DNA of 28,213 nucleotides from NCBI GenBank assembly GCA_046263155.1, contig JBHELF010000147.1, positions 1-28,213 of the forward strand, read 5' to 3'. The notes under the pieces were generated by a model. That model had not been told where the DNA came from and ran no database searches. It saw only the letters and a list, made by a program, of their open reading frames with translations. This DNA comes from DATADF01 sp046263155 (GTDB lineage Bacteria > Actinomycetota > CADDZG01 > WHSQ01). Both the position numbers and the translations under genes were made by a program. Position 1 is the first letter of the stretch; every line of letters begins with the position of its first letter. This document shows positions 1 to 7,941 of this stretch, piece after piece.

Positions 1-144
1 TGTCAGCGTGCTTCGATCCCATGGATATTCGACGGCAGGTATTGGTGGACGAAGAACGATCTAGGAGAAGACTTCTGGCTTGATGAGAGGACAAATCAAT
101 GGGTGCGCCACGTCCCCGCACCGGCTCCGCCTCCGTCAGGCTGA
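1..144 (+). CDS. C-terminal end of an unknown protein (5' truncated by window edge)
   Basis: Frame 1 is open from the first base to a TGA at 142-144 and gives 47 residues. They are rich in Trp, Asp and Arg (YWWTKNDLGEDFW, then TNQWVRH) and end in a proline-rich tail (PAPAPPPSG). The aromatic, charged composition followed by a Pro-rich tail looks like a real protein end rather than chance reading. I cannot name a family. The gene would be co-directional with the ligase downstream, about 156 bases away. Confidence 0.45.
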   Translation, partial: CQRASIPWIFDGRYWWTKNDLGEDFWLDERTNQWVRHVPAPAPPPSG

Positions 145-300
145 GGATGGCAACCACGCGCCACTAAGTTCTTTCGCTGTCTAACCAGTTCAGCGTGACC
201 CTCTCTTGTGCTCGTACCAATCCGTTTCGAGGCCCTGGGGTTAGCCAAGCGGCGCGGGTTTCTGACGGGGGCCGCCGATACACTGACTTTCATGAGGAGG
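145..300. other. Intergenic region upstream of ddl
   Basis: About 150 bases between the truncated upstream frame and the ligase start. The ligase frame stays open upstream to a GTG at 208, but that extension has no family resemblance. AGGAGG lies at 295-300, directly against the ATG at 301. I see no convincing promoter or terminator hairpin here. Confidence 0.4.
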
Positions 301-1464
301 ATGAAAGTCGGCGTGATATTCGGCGGTCGTTCGGTCGAGCACGACGTCTCGATCATTACGGCGCACCAGGTGATGGCACAGCTCGCGGAGCGCCACGACG
401 TCGTGCCCATCTACATCACGCGAGAGGGACGCTGGCTCAGCGGAGCGGCCCTAAATGATCTCGACGTCTACCGAACCGCCCGTTATGCGGACGTCGGGGA
501 TGAGGCACATATCGCGCCCCTCGCCGGCAGCGGCGGTCTGACCGTGGCCGGAGGGCGCCTGCGCGGCCCCCGTATCGTTCCGCTCGACGCCGTCATGCCC
601 GCGGTCCACGGCACGTATGGTGAGGACGGCACGCTTCAGGGCCTGCTGGAACTCGCCGACATCCCCTACGCGGGGTCTGGCGTCGTTGCCTCCGCGGTGG
701 GCATGGACAAGGTGGCGATGAAGAGCGCGTTCGCAGCCGCGGGTCTACCGATAGTGCCCGACGTCGTCGTGGACGAGCAGCACCTGCAAGCGGATCCCGA
801 GGGCGTTGCCCAGGAGGCCGAGACAGAACTCGACTACCCCCTGTTCGTGAAACCGAGTCGGCTCGGTTCGAGTGTCGGCATCGCGAAGGCCTCCGACAGG
901 TCCCAACTTATGGACGCTCTCGAGGTAGCGCGCCTTTACGACACTCGCATCCTCATCGAGAAGGCGATGGAGGGATGTCTCGAGATCAACTGCTCGGTTC
1001 TGGGCGGAACGGGGACGGAGCCGCGGGTGTCGGTGTGTGAGCAGCCGGTTGGCTGGCAGGAGTTCCTTTCTTTCTCGGACAAATACCTGCGCGGGAGCAA
1101 GACGAAGACGACTCAGGGCATGGCCTCGCAGGAGCGTCGCATACCGGCTCCGATCTCGGAGCAGTTGACGAAGCAGGTTCAGGAGAACGCGCTGCAAGCC
1201 TTCGCCACCGTCGGTGCGGCGGGTGTGGCCCGTGTGGATTCCTTCGTCGATGAAGCAACCGGCGAGACATGGGTCATGGAGATAAACACCGTCCCCGGAT
1301 CCTTTGCCTTTTACCTCTGGGAGGAGACCGGCCTTTCTTTTGGGGACCTTCTCGACGAACTCATCGCGATCGCTCTCAAGACACAGGAGCGCAAGCAGAG
1401 CCTGATGTTCACTTTCGACTCGGATCTGCTCGCACGAGCGCCCGGGAGCAAAGCCAGTGGCTGA
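301..1464 (+). CDS. ddl: D-alanine--D-alanine ligase
   Basis: ATP-grasp ligase that joins two D-alanines for the peptidoglycan stem peptide, acting in the cytoplasm. The protein (387 aa from this start) begins MKVGVIFGGRSVEHDVSI, the standard Ddl N-terminus. It then shows HGTYGEDGTLQG (substrate loop), FVKPSRLGSSVGIAKA (ATP-grasp phosphate loop) and VMEINTVPG (Mg-binding end of the active site). It is longer than the ~306 aa DdlB type and nearer the DdlA type. The omega loop reads SFSDKY, so the position of E. coli DdlB Tyr216 appears to be Phe; other actinobacterial ligases also vary here, so I do not infer D-lactate use. Start: the ATG at 301 matches the family start. The ATG at 292 (MRRMKVG) is an alternative, because AGGAGG at 295-300 abuts 301 too closely for ideal spacing. 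The 3' end overlaps the sigma factor gene by 8 bases. Confidence 0.93.
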   Translation: MKVGVIFGGRSVEHDVSIITAHQVMAQLAERHDVVPIYITREGRWLSGAALNDLDVYRTARYADVGDEAHIAPLAGSGGLTVAGGRLRGPRIVPLDAVMPAVHGTYGEDGTLQGLLELADIPYAGSGVVASAVGMDKVAMKSAFAAAGLPIVPDVVVDEQHLQADPEGVAQEAETELDYPLFVKPSRLGSSVGIAKASDRSQLMDALEVARLYDTRILIEKAMEGCLEINCSVLGGTGTEPRVSVCEQPVGWQEFLSFSDKYLRGSKTKTTQGMASQERRIPAPISEQLTKQVQENALQAFATVGAAGVARVDSFVDEATGETWVMEINTVPGSFAFYLWEETGLSFGDLLDELIAIALKTQERKQSLMFTFDSDLLARAPGSKASG

Positions 1465-2065
1465 TCCGTCCCCCACATCCCTCACGCTCGAGGACAAGCA
1501 GCGCTTTCAGTCCGAAGCCATTCCTCTGCTCGACTCGCTCTACGCCGCGGCCATGCGCATGACGCGCAACCCCGCCGATGCAGAGGATCTAGTCCAGGAC
1601 ACGATGATGCGCGCTTACCGGTCGTTCAACCGATTCGAGCCGGGCACAAACCTGAAAGCCTGGTTGTTCCGAATAATGACGAACGCGTACATCAATACCT
1701 ACCGGAAGCGCCAGCGCGAGCCGCAGAAGCTGTCCCAAGAGGATGTCGAGGACTTCGATCTCTACCGGCAGTTGAAGGACCACGATCCTCGCTTTTCTGA
1801 GACGCCGGAGACCCTCGTGCTTGATTCGCTGTTGGACGCCGACATCGCCAGGGCCCTAGACGAGCTTCCGGAGCAGTTCCGCCTGGCGGTGATCCTGTCC
1901 GACCTGCAGGACTTCACCTACGCGGAGATGGCCGAGATCATGGATGTCCCCATGGGGACAGTGATGTCTCGGCTACACCGGGGAAGAAAAGCTCTTCAGA
2001 GGCGGTTATGGGAACTAGCGCGAGAGCGAGGAATCGTCAGAGGCAGTCCACCGGACGAGGGGTGA
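1457..2065 (+). CDS. sigR: ECF RNA polymerase sigma factor, SigR/SigH type
   Basis: 202-aa sigma-70 family factor with only regions 2 and 4. Region 2 includes the block ending NPADAEDLVQDTMMRAYRSF and the segment LKAWLFRIMTNAYINTYRKR. Region 4 carries LPEQFRLAVILSDLQDFTYA, then an HTH with VPMGTVMSRLHRGRKALQRRL. The sequence and the RsrA-type partner downstream identify it as the SigR (Streptomyces) / SigH (Mycobacterium) thiol-oxidative-stress sigma factor. In those organisms it drives thioredoxin, mycothiol and proteolysis genes. The GTG at 1457 overlaps the end of ddl, which suggests translational coupling to wall-precursor synthesis. I found no GGAAT-N18/19-GTT autoregulatory promoter by eye. 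Confidence 0.93.
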   Translation: MADPSPTSLTLEDKQRFQSEAIPLLDSLYAAAMRMTRNPADAEDLVQDTMMRAYRSFNRFEPGTNLKAWLFRIMTNAYINTYRKRQREPQKLSQEDVEDFDLYRQLKDHDPRFSETPETLVLDSLLDADIARALDELPEQFRLAVILSDLQDFTYAEMAEIMDVPMGTVMSRLHRGRKALQRRLWELARERGIVRGSPPDEG

Positions 2066-2102
2066 TCGTCGTGCAGCCGGTACGGGGGAGGCAAGTCGGC
2101 AG

Positions 2103-2336
2103 ATGAGCTGCGATTGTCGTGACGTCCTCGAGCGCGCCTATCTCTTCTTAGACAAAGAGGGTCTCTCGGAGGCCGAACGGCAGGAGATCCAGCAGCATCT
2201 CGACGACTGCTCTTCCTGCTTCGAGCGCCTGGGTCTTGAGACCGAGGTCAATCACCTGATCGCTCGCCTAAAGAGCGGCCCCGCCTGCCCCGAGCGTCTG
2301 AAAGCCAAGATTCTCACCCTTCTAGACCAGGACTGA
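2103..2336 (+). CDS. rsrA: Zinc-binding redox-sensitive anti-sigma factor, RsrA type
   Basis: 77-aa protein that should bind and hold the upstream sigma factor when reduced and release it on disulfide formation. It has the ZAS signature: Cys3/Cys5 near the N-terminus, then His32-xxx-Cys36-xx-Cys39 in HLDDCSSC. A further Cys62 in ACPERL corresponds to an extra cysteine seen in Streptomyces RsrA. The segment VLERAYLFLDKEGLSEAER matches the helix before the zinc motif. The gene starts 37 bases after sigR. A purine-rich ribosome-binding site, GGGGGAGG, lies at 2084-2091, about 11 bases upstream of the ATG. Size and motif order are normal for the mycothiol-system anti-sigma family. Confidence 0.92.
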   Translation: MSCDCRDVLERAYLFLDKEGLSEAERQEIQQHLDDCSSCFERLGLETEVNHLIARLKSGPACPERLKAKILTLLDQD

Positions 2337-2448
2337 GAGACCAAAAAAAAGCTCCTTCGCCGCTCAGGTGGCGGCCCAAACCGGTCGATAGAGTCGATGC
2401 GGACTATTACCGCGGGCCAGACAAAGCAGGCCGAGTTAAGGAGCTGAA

Positions 2449-2655
2449 ATGGGAATGGCGACGCCCGAGCCCGTGGAGACGAACGGGACTTATATAAAGA
2501 CTGCGGAGGTAGCACGAATCCTGCGCGTCTCTCCCAAGACCGTCTCCCGTTGGGCCCGTGAGGGCAGGCTTCCCCACCTTGTGACCCTTGGCGGTCACAG
2601 GCGCTTTCCGGAGGGAGATATCCGGGAACTAGCACGCAAGCTAGAGGTCGTCTGA
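2449..2655 (+). CDS. bldC: BldC-like MerR-type DNA-binding protein
   Basis: 68-aa single-domain winged-HTH protein. The recognisable core is YIKTAEVARILRVSPKTVSRW, then AREGRLPHLVTLGGHRRF and a short C-terminal helix. Streptomyces BldC has the same size and the same TLGGHRR wing; there it binds DNA cooperatively as head-to-tail oligomers and delays entry into development. Excisionase-like proteins share this fold, but no integrase or attachment site is nearby, so a BldC-type regulator is the better call. GGAG at 2440-2443 sits just upstream of the ATG. It stands alone, 112 bases after rsrA and 87 before the next gene. Confidence 0.85.
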   Translation: MGMATPEPVETNGTYIKTAEVARILRVSPKTVSRWAREGRLPHLVTLGGHRRFPEGDIRELARKLEVV

Positions 2656-2742
2656 ACTTTATGTTTTGATGGAGCCGAAGACGCCCCTAGCAGATCGGGC
2701 GCCTGGCTCGATTCAGACGATTCCTGGAAGGCGGGGCTTGCT

Positions 2743-3369
2743 GTGGCCCGGACGAATCTTCACGAGTTGGCTAACAAGTTGCTATCCGGTCTCCGGAATT
2801 CCGCGTCCGACGGCGTTTTCGAAGGCAAGCTACGTCAGGTAGCGGCGGACGCGGGCTTGAACTCGGTCCGCAGCGCCGAGGCCATCAAGCTGTTATCCGA
2901 ACTTGGTCGTATCGAGGTCGTTCAACGAGGTCGCCGTGGTCGCGACACGATTATCTCGATCCAATCGACCGAGCCGATCACACTGGCCGACGCCGAGGCC
3001 ATGCTTCCCAGCCGAGCCGCAAAGCGCAATTCCCGAGTTAGCTACGAGGATCTCGGGCAGGCGGTCGTAGAGCGGCTCCTGGAGCTTTCGCGTGACGACG
3101 GACTCCGGACCGCGCAGGTAGAAGCCTTTGCACACGAGGCCGCTCAGCTGCGCGAGCGCGTCAAAGAATTGGAGGCAGCGCTGGAAGAGGCCGCCGAGCG
3201 CGAGACAGACCTCAGGGTAAAGCTGCGCAGCAGCGAGGAATCTCTCTCCCGGGCGGAGGAAAACCTTCGCAAGACCTTTGGACCAGTACGGCCGGCTACC
3301 GAAGCTCGTCCCGTCGAGGACGAGGACGCGCGGGCCCTGCTAGACGTGCTGCGCTCGGGTCGGGGTTGA
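2743..3369 (+). CDS. Winged-helix plus coiled-coil protein of unknown function
   Basis: 208-aa cytoplasmic protein with no signal peptide or membrane segment; I do not recognise a named family. Residues about 5-75 look like a winged helix: helical N-terminus, AGLNSVRSAEAIKLLSELGR as helix-turn-helix, and a basic wing QRGRRGRDT followed by a strand IISIQS. A linker leads to a long heptad-rich Glu/Arg/Leu region (about residues 125-180: ERVKELEAALEEAAERE and onward) that should form a coiled coil. The last 30 residues are acidic. Translation starts at GTG 2743 with GGAAGGCGGGG upstream. The stop overlaps the start of the next gene (TTGA at 3366-3369). It could be a DNA-binding dimer, perhaps a regulator or nucleoid protein; this is inference. 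Confidence 0.75.
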   Translation: MARTNLHELANKLLSGLRNSASDGVFEGKLRQVAADAGLNSVRSAEAIKLLSELGRIEVVQRGRRGRDTIISIQSTEPITLADAEAMLPSRAAKRNSRVSYEDLGQAVVERLLELSRDDGLRTAQVEAFAHEAAQLRERVKELEAALEEAAERETDLRVKLRSSEESLSRAEENLRKTFGPVRPATEARPVEDEDARALLDVLRSGRG

Positions 3370-4142
3370 GCGACAAGCTCACCTACACCGTTGACGGGCA
3401 CGTTGCCCATCTGACAATCAATCGGCCGAACCGTCGCAACGCGATCGACCTCGATGTGGTCCGTGGTCTCGGGGAGGCGCTCGCCCAGGCGGAGGCCGAC
3501 GAGGACGTGAGAGCCGTCGTGCTGTCGGGCGCCGGCGACCGGGCATTTTGCGCAGGTGCGGACTTGGGGGGCATGACGGCCTCGGGGAAAGTTGGCCAGC
3601 ATTTCGAGCGGGCCGAACTCGGGGAACTCCTCAAGCAAATTCGGGCCTCGCGACTTCCCGTCATCGGTCGGATCAACGGCTTGGCCTTGGCCGGTGGCTT
3701 TGGGTTGGTCCTGGCCTGCGACTTAGTTATCGCGGTCGACGATGCCGAGTTCGGCACTCCAGAGATCGACGTCGGGTTGTGGCCCTTCATGATCACCGCT
3801 CTTATCCATCGAAGCGTGCCTCGAAAGGCGTCCTTCGAAATGATGCTGACGGGACGGCGCATATCCGCGGAGGAGGGTCGGCAGCTCGGCTTTGTCAATC
3901 GCGTCGTGTCGCGCGACGAACTCGACTCCGCGGTGAATGAGCTCGCCGAGCAGATCGCGTCCAAAAGCCCGCTCGTCGTGTCTCTCGGCAAGCGCTCCTT
4001 CTACAAGGCCGACGGGCTGCCGTTCGAGGCTGCTCTCGAATACCTCGCCGGGATGCTGACCCTGTGTCTCGAATCCGAGGACACGGTCGAAGGCGTCAGC
4101 GCGTTCCTGGAGAAGCGCGCCCCCGAATGGAAGGGCCGCTAA
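3366..4142 (+). CDS. Enoyl-CoA hydratase/isomerase family protein (crotonase fold)
   Basis: 258-aa crotonase-superfamily enzyme. Both oxyanion-hole segments are present: AFCAGADLGGM (residues 60-70) and INGLALAGGFGLVLACD (103-119). Of the two catalytic glutamates of rat enoyl-CoA hydratase, the Glu144 position is Gly113, while the Glu164 position is kept as Glu133 (TPEIDVG). Enzymes with one glutamate are often isomerases or other crotonase-fold enzymes, so the reaction is open. It starts with TTG sharing bases with the stop of the preceding gene and converges tail-to-tail with the lipoprotein gene, whose stop overlaps its own by a few bases. Confidence 0.85.
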   Translation: MSDKLTYTVDGHVAHLTINRPNRRNAIDLDVVRGLGEALAQAEADEDVRAVVLSGAGDRAFCAGADLGGMTASGKVGQHFERAELGELLKQIRASRLPVIGRINGLALAGGFGLVLACDLVIAVDDAEFGTPEIDVGLWPFMITALIHRSVPRKASFEMMLTGRRISAEEGRQLGFVNRVVSRDELDSAVNELAEQIASKSPLVVSLGKRSFYKADGLPFEAALEYLAGMLTLCLESEDTVEGVSAFLEKRAPEWKGR

Positions 4143-5038
4143 CTCTCCAGACGCAGGCGAACTTGGCGGACCAGCAACCAGGCGATCAGCGCCAATAACG
4201 CCAGCGGCGCCAGGAATCCGGCGGCGACGATTAGCGCCGCGACCACGGCGAGGGCCGCGGCAACCGCGCGGTCCCAGGCGCGGCGCAGGGTGCTCGGAGC
4301 GCCGGCCGGCTTCGGATCGGAACTGAACTTGGCCGTGATGGTCGACAGTGACGTCTGATCCTGCAGGTAGCGGAGCTGGCCGCGGATGCGCTCTATCTCC
4401 AGTTGAACCGAGCTGAGCTCACCCTGGACGCGAATCGTCTCCGCGACCGTGGTCGCCCGGTCCATCAAGCGAAGAAGCACGGCTTCTTGGGTCCGCCAGT
4501 TTCTAAGGCGAGCCTCGAGGTCGACGAATTCCTGGCCCACGTCCTCGCCCCGGATCTCGGCGAGGGTGATATCGCCCAGATCTCTGAGGTCCGCGACTGC
4601 CATCTCGAACCGGCGCGCGGGAACGCGCAGAGACACCCGGGCCTCGCGGCCCCCGCGGTCGTCAAGGCTCGTGGCGAGAACGAAACCGCCGTGGCGACCT
4701 GCGATCGCGATCGCGTCCTGGATCGCACCGTCGACCTCGCCTTTCTCGACCGTGATGCCGAGGTCCGCCGTCTTGATAACGGAGGGTCCGACCGAGGGCA
4801 GTCTCGTGGCCGGCGAACGACCCCGCCCACTGCCGCTTTCGAGAGCAAACTGATCGCCACCTCCGTACGAGACCCCGGTCCCGTTGCTGCCGGGCGCTCT
4901 CCGAGGTTGCTCCGAATCCAACCCCACCTGGGCTGCACCGGACGCGCCGCCGTCTGCATCGCTACCGCCGCATGCCGCGGTGATAAGCAGTAGGCCCAAC
5001 AGCAATCCGACGATGAGTGACCGTCGAGATCGACTCAC
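4139..5038 (-). CDS. DUF4349 membrane-anchored lipoprotein
   Basis: 299 aa from the GTG at 5038, chosen because GGAGGGAGGAC lies a few bases upstream on the minus strand. The N-terminus is a lipoprotein signal (SRSRRSLIVGLLLGLLLITAAC, lipid Cys23). A Gly/Ser-rich linker follows, then a DUF4349 core (SVIKTADLGITVEKGEVDGA, RVPARRFEMAVADLRDLG, DLEARLRNWRTQEAVLLRLM) containing a coiled-coil-forming stretch VQLEIERIRGQLRYLQDQ. A C-terminal transmembrane helix (about residues 262-290) ends in a basic tail. Both ends are therefore membrane-attached, with the core outside the cytoplasmic membrane. The function of DUF4349 is unknown. It diverges from the carboxylase operon. Confidence 0.85.
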   Translation of the reverse strand: MSRSRRSLIVGLLLGLLLITAACGGSDADGGASGAAQVGLDSEQPRRAPGSNGTGVSYGGGDQFALESGSGRGRSPATRLPSVGPSVIKTADLGITVEKGEVDGAIQDAIAIAGRHGGFVLATSLDDRGGREARVSLRVPARRFEMAVADLRDLGDITLAEIRGEDVGQEFVDLEARLRNWRTQEAVLLRLMDRATTVAETIRVQGELSSVQLEIERIRGQLRYLQDQTSLSTITAKFSSDPKPAGAPSTLRRAWDRAVAAALAVVAALIVAAGFLAPLALLALIAWLLVRQVRLRLES

Positions 5039-5123
5039 TTGTCCTCCCTCCTCCATCTGCTTAATGAGACGGAACAAGGGGGCCGTAGGTTCCACGGCGA
5101 GCCCGCGGTCCACCATCGCCATG

Positions 5124-5141
5124 CTACTACATCGATAGTAG
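5124..5141. repeat. Inverted repeat between divergent genes (candidate operator)
   Basis: CTACTA at 5124-5129 and TAGTAG at 5136-5141 form perfect 6-base arms around a 6-base spacer. It lies in the 191-base gap between the DUF4349 lipoprotein (start 5038, minus) and the carboxylase operon (start 5230, plus), where a regulator could control both. Six-base arms alone are not statistically strong. Confidence 0.35.
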
Positions 5142-5229
5142 AACGGTTGGAGGGTAGCCTTGGACGGACGAGGCCCGGGTAGGCATCGGCGCTCCGGGCG
5201 CCGGCGAAGGGCCCGCAAGGTGGTGCCTG

Positions 5230-6900
5230 ATGTCCGACGCGAACCAGGCCGCTCCGGCCGAACCCGCGCCCGATCCCACGCCGAGTGCCGCTCCGGCGAC
5301 CGCGCCCGAGGACCGAGCCGCGATCACCTATGCGTACGAAGGCCCGTCGCTGGCCGAGGCGACGGCGGAGCTTCAAGAGAAGAAGGACAAGTTCCGTGCC
5401 ATGGGGGGGCCCGACAGGGTCACTCGCCAGAAGCAACAGGACAAACTGACGGTTCGAGAGCGACTCGAGCTCTTATTCGACGAAGGTACGTTTTTCGAAT
5501 ATTCCTTGCTCGCTCATCACCAATCGCAATCCCCTGCGATGCAGGGCAAATTCACTCCGGCAGACGGAGTCGTTACCGGGATCGGCGAAATCGATGGGCG
5601 CAAAACTGCCGTTATCGCCTACGACTTCACCGTGATGGCGGGATCGATCGGAATGATCACCGAACTAAAGGCAACGCGATTGCGAGAGCTCGCGCTGAGG
5701 GAACGTATGCCACTCGTCTGGTTGATCGATTCCGCGGGCGCTCGGATCCAAGAAGCTACCGGATCGATGTTCGCGCGCACGGGGGATCTGTTCCGCGAAC
5801 AGGTGATCATGAGCGGCGTGATCCCTCAGGTCGCGGCGATGATGGGCCCGGGCGCGGCCGGCACTGCGTACATCCCGGGCCTCGCAGATTTCGTGCCGAT
5901 GGTCAAGGGCACATCGAACATGGCGCTGGCGGGACCCCACCTAGTCAAGGCCGCGGTGGGGGAGGATGTCACCGCCGAGGAGATGGGGGGCTCCAAGGTC
6001 CACTGCAAGATCTCCGGCGTGGGCGATCTCGAGGTTGAGGACGACGCGGCGTGTCTCGCGGCGGTGCGCAAGTATCTGTCCTATTTCCCTTCTTCGAATC
6101 TCGATCAACCTCCGGTTGTCGCTTCGGACGACCCAATCGATCGTCGTGCCGAAGAGCTTCTCGACATCGTCCCCGCGAACCCCCGTCAGGCCTACGACAT
6201 CCACAAAGTGATAGCGGCGATCACCGATGACGGAGATTTCTTTCCCATGAAGCCGGATTGGGCCCGCAACATCGTCACCGGGTTCGCGCGCTTTGGCGGC
6301 CGTCCCGTCGGCATCGTTGCCAATCAACCGAAGTTCTTGGGCGGCGCACTCGACGTCAATGCGGCCGATAAGGCGGCCCGCTTCGTGTGGCTATGCGACG
6401 CTTTCAATCTGCCGCTGGTGTTCTTGATGGACTGCCCCGGCTTCATCGTCGGAAGCGCGGTCGAGAAACAGGGAATCATTCGGCATGGGGCGAAGATGCT
6501 CTTCGCCGTGGCCGAGGCGACCGTGCCAAAAGTCACCGTCGTGCTACGCAAGGGTTACGGGGCCGGCTACTACGTCATGAACGGACGCGCCTACGAGCCG
6601 GACTTGATCGTGGGCTGGCCCACGGCGGAGATCTCGGTGATGGGTCCCGAGGGAGCCGTGAACATCATCTTTCGCAAGCAGATCGAGGCGTTGCCGGAGG
6701 CGGAGCGTGACGGCGCCCGCAACGACATGGTCTCGATGATCCGCGACCAGATCTCGCCATATATCGCGGCCGGGTGGTCATTCGTCGACGATCTGATCGA
6801 CCCAGCCGAGACACGAGCGGTCGTAGCGCGCGGCTTGGAGGCGGCGGCGACCAAGAAGATGGAGCGACCCTGGCGTAAACACGGCGTGCTCCCGGTGTGA
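5230..6900 (+). CDS. Acyl-CoA carboxylase, carboxyltransferase (beta) subunit
   Basis: 556-aa biotin-dependent carboxyltransferase that transfers CO2 from carboxybiotin to an acyl-CoA. After an Ala/Pro-rich N-terminal extension (residues 1-30) come two crotonase-like halves. The N half has WLIDSAGARIQE and MGPGAAGTAYIPG (oxyanion loop near 205-215). The C half has IVANQPKFLGGALDVNAADKAARF, FLMDCPGFIVG and KGYGAGYYVMNGRAY (441-455). The position equivalent to Asp422 of Streptomyces PccB, which influences acetyl/propionyl choice, appears to be Tyr448, so the substrate cannot be assigned. The ATG at 5230 has AAGGTGG upstream. It is first in an operon whose genes overlap or nearly touch. A biotin carrier is encoded four genes on, but no biotin carboxylase is nearby. 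Confidence 0.92.
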   Translation: MSDANQAAPAEPAPDPTPSAAPATAPEDRAAITYAYEGPSLAEATAELQEKKDKFRAMGGPDRVTRQKQQDKLTVRERLELLFDEGTFFEYSLLAHHQSQSPAMQGKFTPADGVVTGIGEIDGRKTAVIAYDFTVMAGSIGMITELKATRLRELALRERMPLVWLIDSAGARIQEATGSMFARTGDLFREQVIMSGVIPQVAAMMGPGAAGTAYIPGLADFVPMVKGTSNMALAGPHLVKAAVGEDVTAEEMGGSKVHCKISGVGDLEVEDDAACLAAVRKYLSYFPSSNLDQPPVVASDDPIDRRAEELLDIVPANPRQAYDIHKVIAAITDDGDFFPMKPDWARNIVTGFARFGGRPVGIVANQPKFLGGALDVNAADKAARFVWLCDAFNLPLVFLMDCPGFIVGSAVEKQGIIRHGAKMLFAVAEATVPKVTVVLRKGYGAGYYVMNGRAYEPDLIVGWPTAEISVMGPEGAVNIIFRKQIEALPEAERDGARNDMVSMIRDQISPYIAAGWSFVDDLIDPAETRAVVARGLEAAATKKMERPWRKHGVLPV

Positions 6901-6903
6901 GCG

Positions 6904-7941
6904 ATGCGACGACCGATAAGCCCGTGGCGTCCCCTGCGATGGCCCCTTCTGCTGCTGGCCGTCGTCGTGGTCTACGGGACGGTGGGGTACATCCTGCTCG
7001 AGGGCTGGAGCTTCGTCGACTCGCTCTACATGACCTTGCTGACCTTGACGACCGTCGGGTTCCGCGAGGTCCATCCCTTGGACACGACCGGCAGGATTTT
7101 TACTATCAGCTTGCTTGTACTCGGCGTGACCCTGGTGGTCGTCACGCTGTCGCTTGCGGCCGGTTCGATTGCCGAGGGGGGCCTGGGTGAAAGGACGAGG
7201 AGGAGGCGGATGCAGCGCCGCATAGATGCGCTGAAGCAGCACTTCATCATCTGCGCCTACGGGCGGGTAGGGCGCACAGTGGCTCGCGAGCTCGAAGCGG
7301 AGGGACTTCCCTTCGTCGTGATCGATCGCGATGACGAAGTGGAGGACGATCTTCTGCAAGACGGCGTCGTCTACGTTATCGGCGATCCCACGTCGGAGAG
7401 CGTGCTTCGGGGAGCCGGAATCCTGAAGGCACGAGGTCTCGTCTGCGCGGTAGACGACGATGCCGATAACGTCTTCATAACCCTGGCCGCGCGTTCCTTG
7501 AACCCGGAGCTCTTCATTGTGGCGCGCGCCTCGGAGACGACCTCGGCCGACCGCCTCTACCGGGCCGGCGCAGACCGCGTGGTCTCTCCTTATGCCACCA
7601 GCGGTCGGCAGATGGCCCTGCTCGTAACCAAGCCGAGGGTCGTCGACTACATCGATCTCGTAGCTCGAGAGATGACTCCGCTGCGAATCGAGGAAATTCT
7701 CGTCGAGGCGGGATCGGAGCTCGAGGGACGCAGGCTCAGCGAGGCCGCCGCGGTCAACGTCGTCGTGGCAGTTCGACGCGAGGACGGCGAATTGGTTCGC
7801 AACCCGGATCCGGACTTGATCCTCCAGAACGGCGATCTACTCATTCTTCTCGGCGAGAGGGAAGCGTTGCGCCCCATGGAGCAGCAGCCAACGCGGGCCC
7901 TTCGAGCAGCTCGGGCCGCGCGCGCCGGACGACGAACGTGA
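6904..7941 (+). CDS. Two-helix potassium channel with RCK (TrkA-N/TrkA-C) domain
   Basis: 345-aa MthK-like channel subunit. A first transmembrane helix (about residues 12-32) is followed by a pore helix and a selectivity filter TTVGF (49-53), with Phe replacing the usual Tyr of GYG-type filters. A second helix spans about 64-88. A basic linker (GERTRRRRMQRR) leads to an RCK Rossmann domain: HFIICAYGRVGRTVARELE with the GxxG nucleotide loop and an acidic end VIDRDDE. A TrkA-C domain occupies about residues 245-325. Tetramers would gate K+ flux in response to a cytoplasmic ligand. It starts 3 bases after the carboxylase stop and its own stop overlaps the next start (GTGA), so it is a member of the operon despite its unrelated function. 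Confidence 0.92.
   Translation: MRRPISPWRPLRWPLLLLAVVVVYGTVGYILLEGWSFVDSLYMTLLTLTTVGFREVHPLDTTGRIFTISLLVLGVTLVVVTLSLAAGSIAEGGLGERTRRRRMQRRIDALKQHFIICAYGRVGRTVARELEAEGLPFVVIDRDDEVEDDLLQDGVVYVIGDPTSESVLRGAGILKARGLVCAVDDDADNVFITLAARSLNPELFIVARASETTSADRLYRAGADRVVSPYATSGRQMALLVTKPRVVDYIDLVAREMTPLRIEEILVEAGSELEGRRLSEAAAVNVVVAVRREDGELVRNPDPDLILQNGDLLILLGEREALRPMEQQPTRALRAARAARAGRRT

Noticed and set aside
1300..2110. SigR-type promoter (GGAAT-N18/19-GTT) near sigR for autoregulation
   Set aside because: No match with proper spacing was found by eye near the sigma factor gene.
2343..2376. Run of eight A followed by a small CGCC/GGCG hairpin after rsrA
   Set aside because: In the plus direction there is no T-run after the hairpin. 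As a minus-strand terminator it would have no gene to terminate and seven bases separate the stem from the T-run.
2449..2655. Phage excisionase as an identity for the small MerR-type protein
   Set aside because: No integrase, attachment repeat or phage gene is nearby, and length and the TLGGHRR wing fit BldC.
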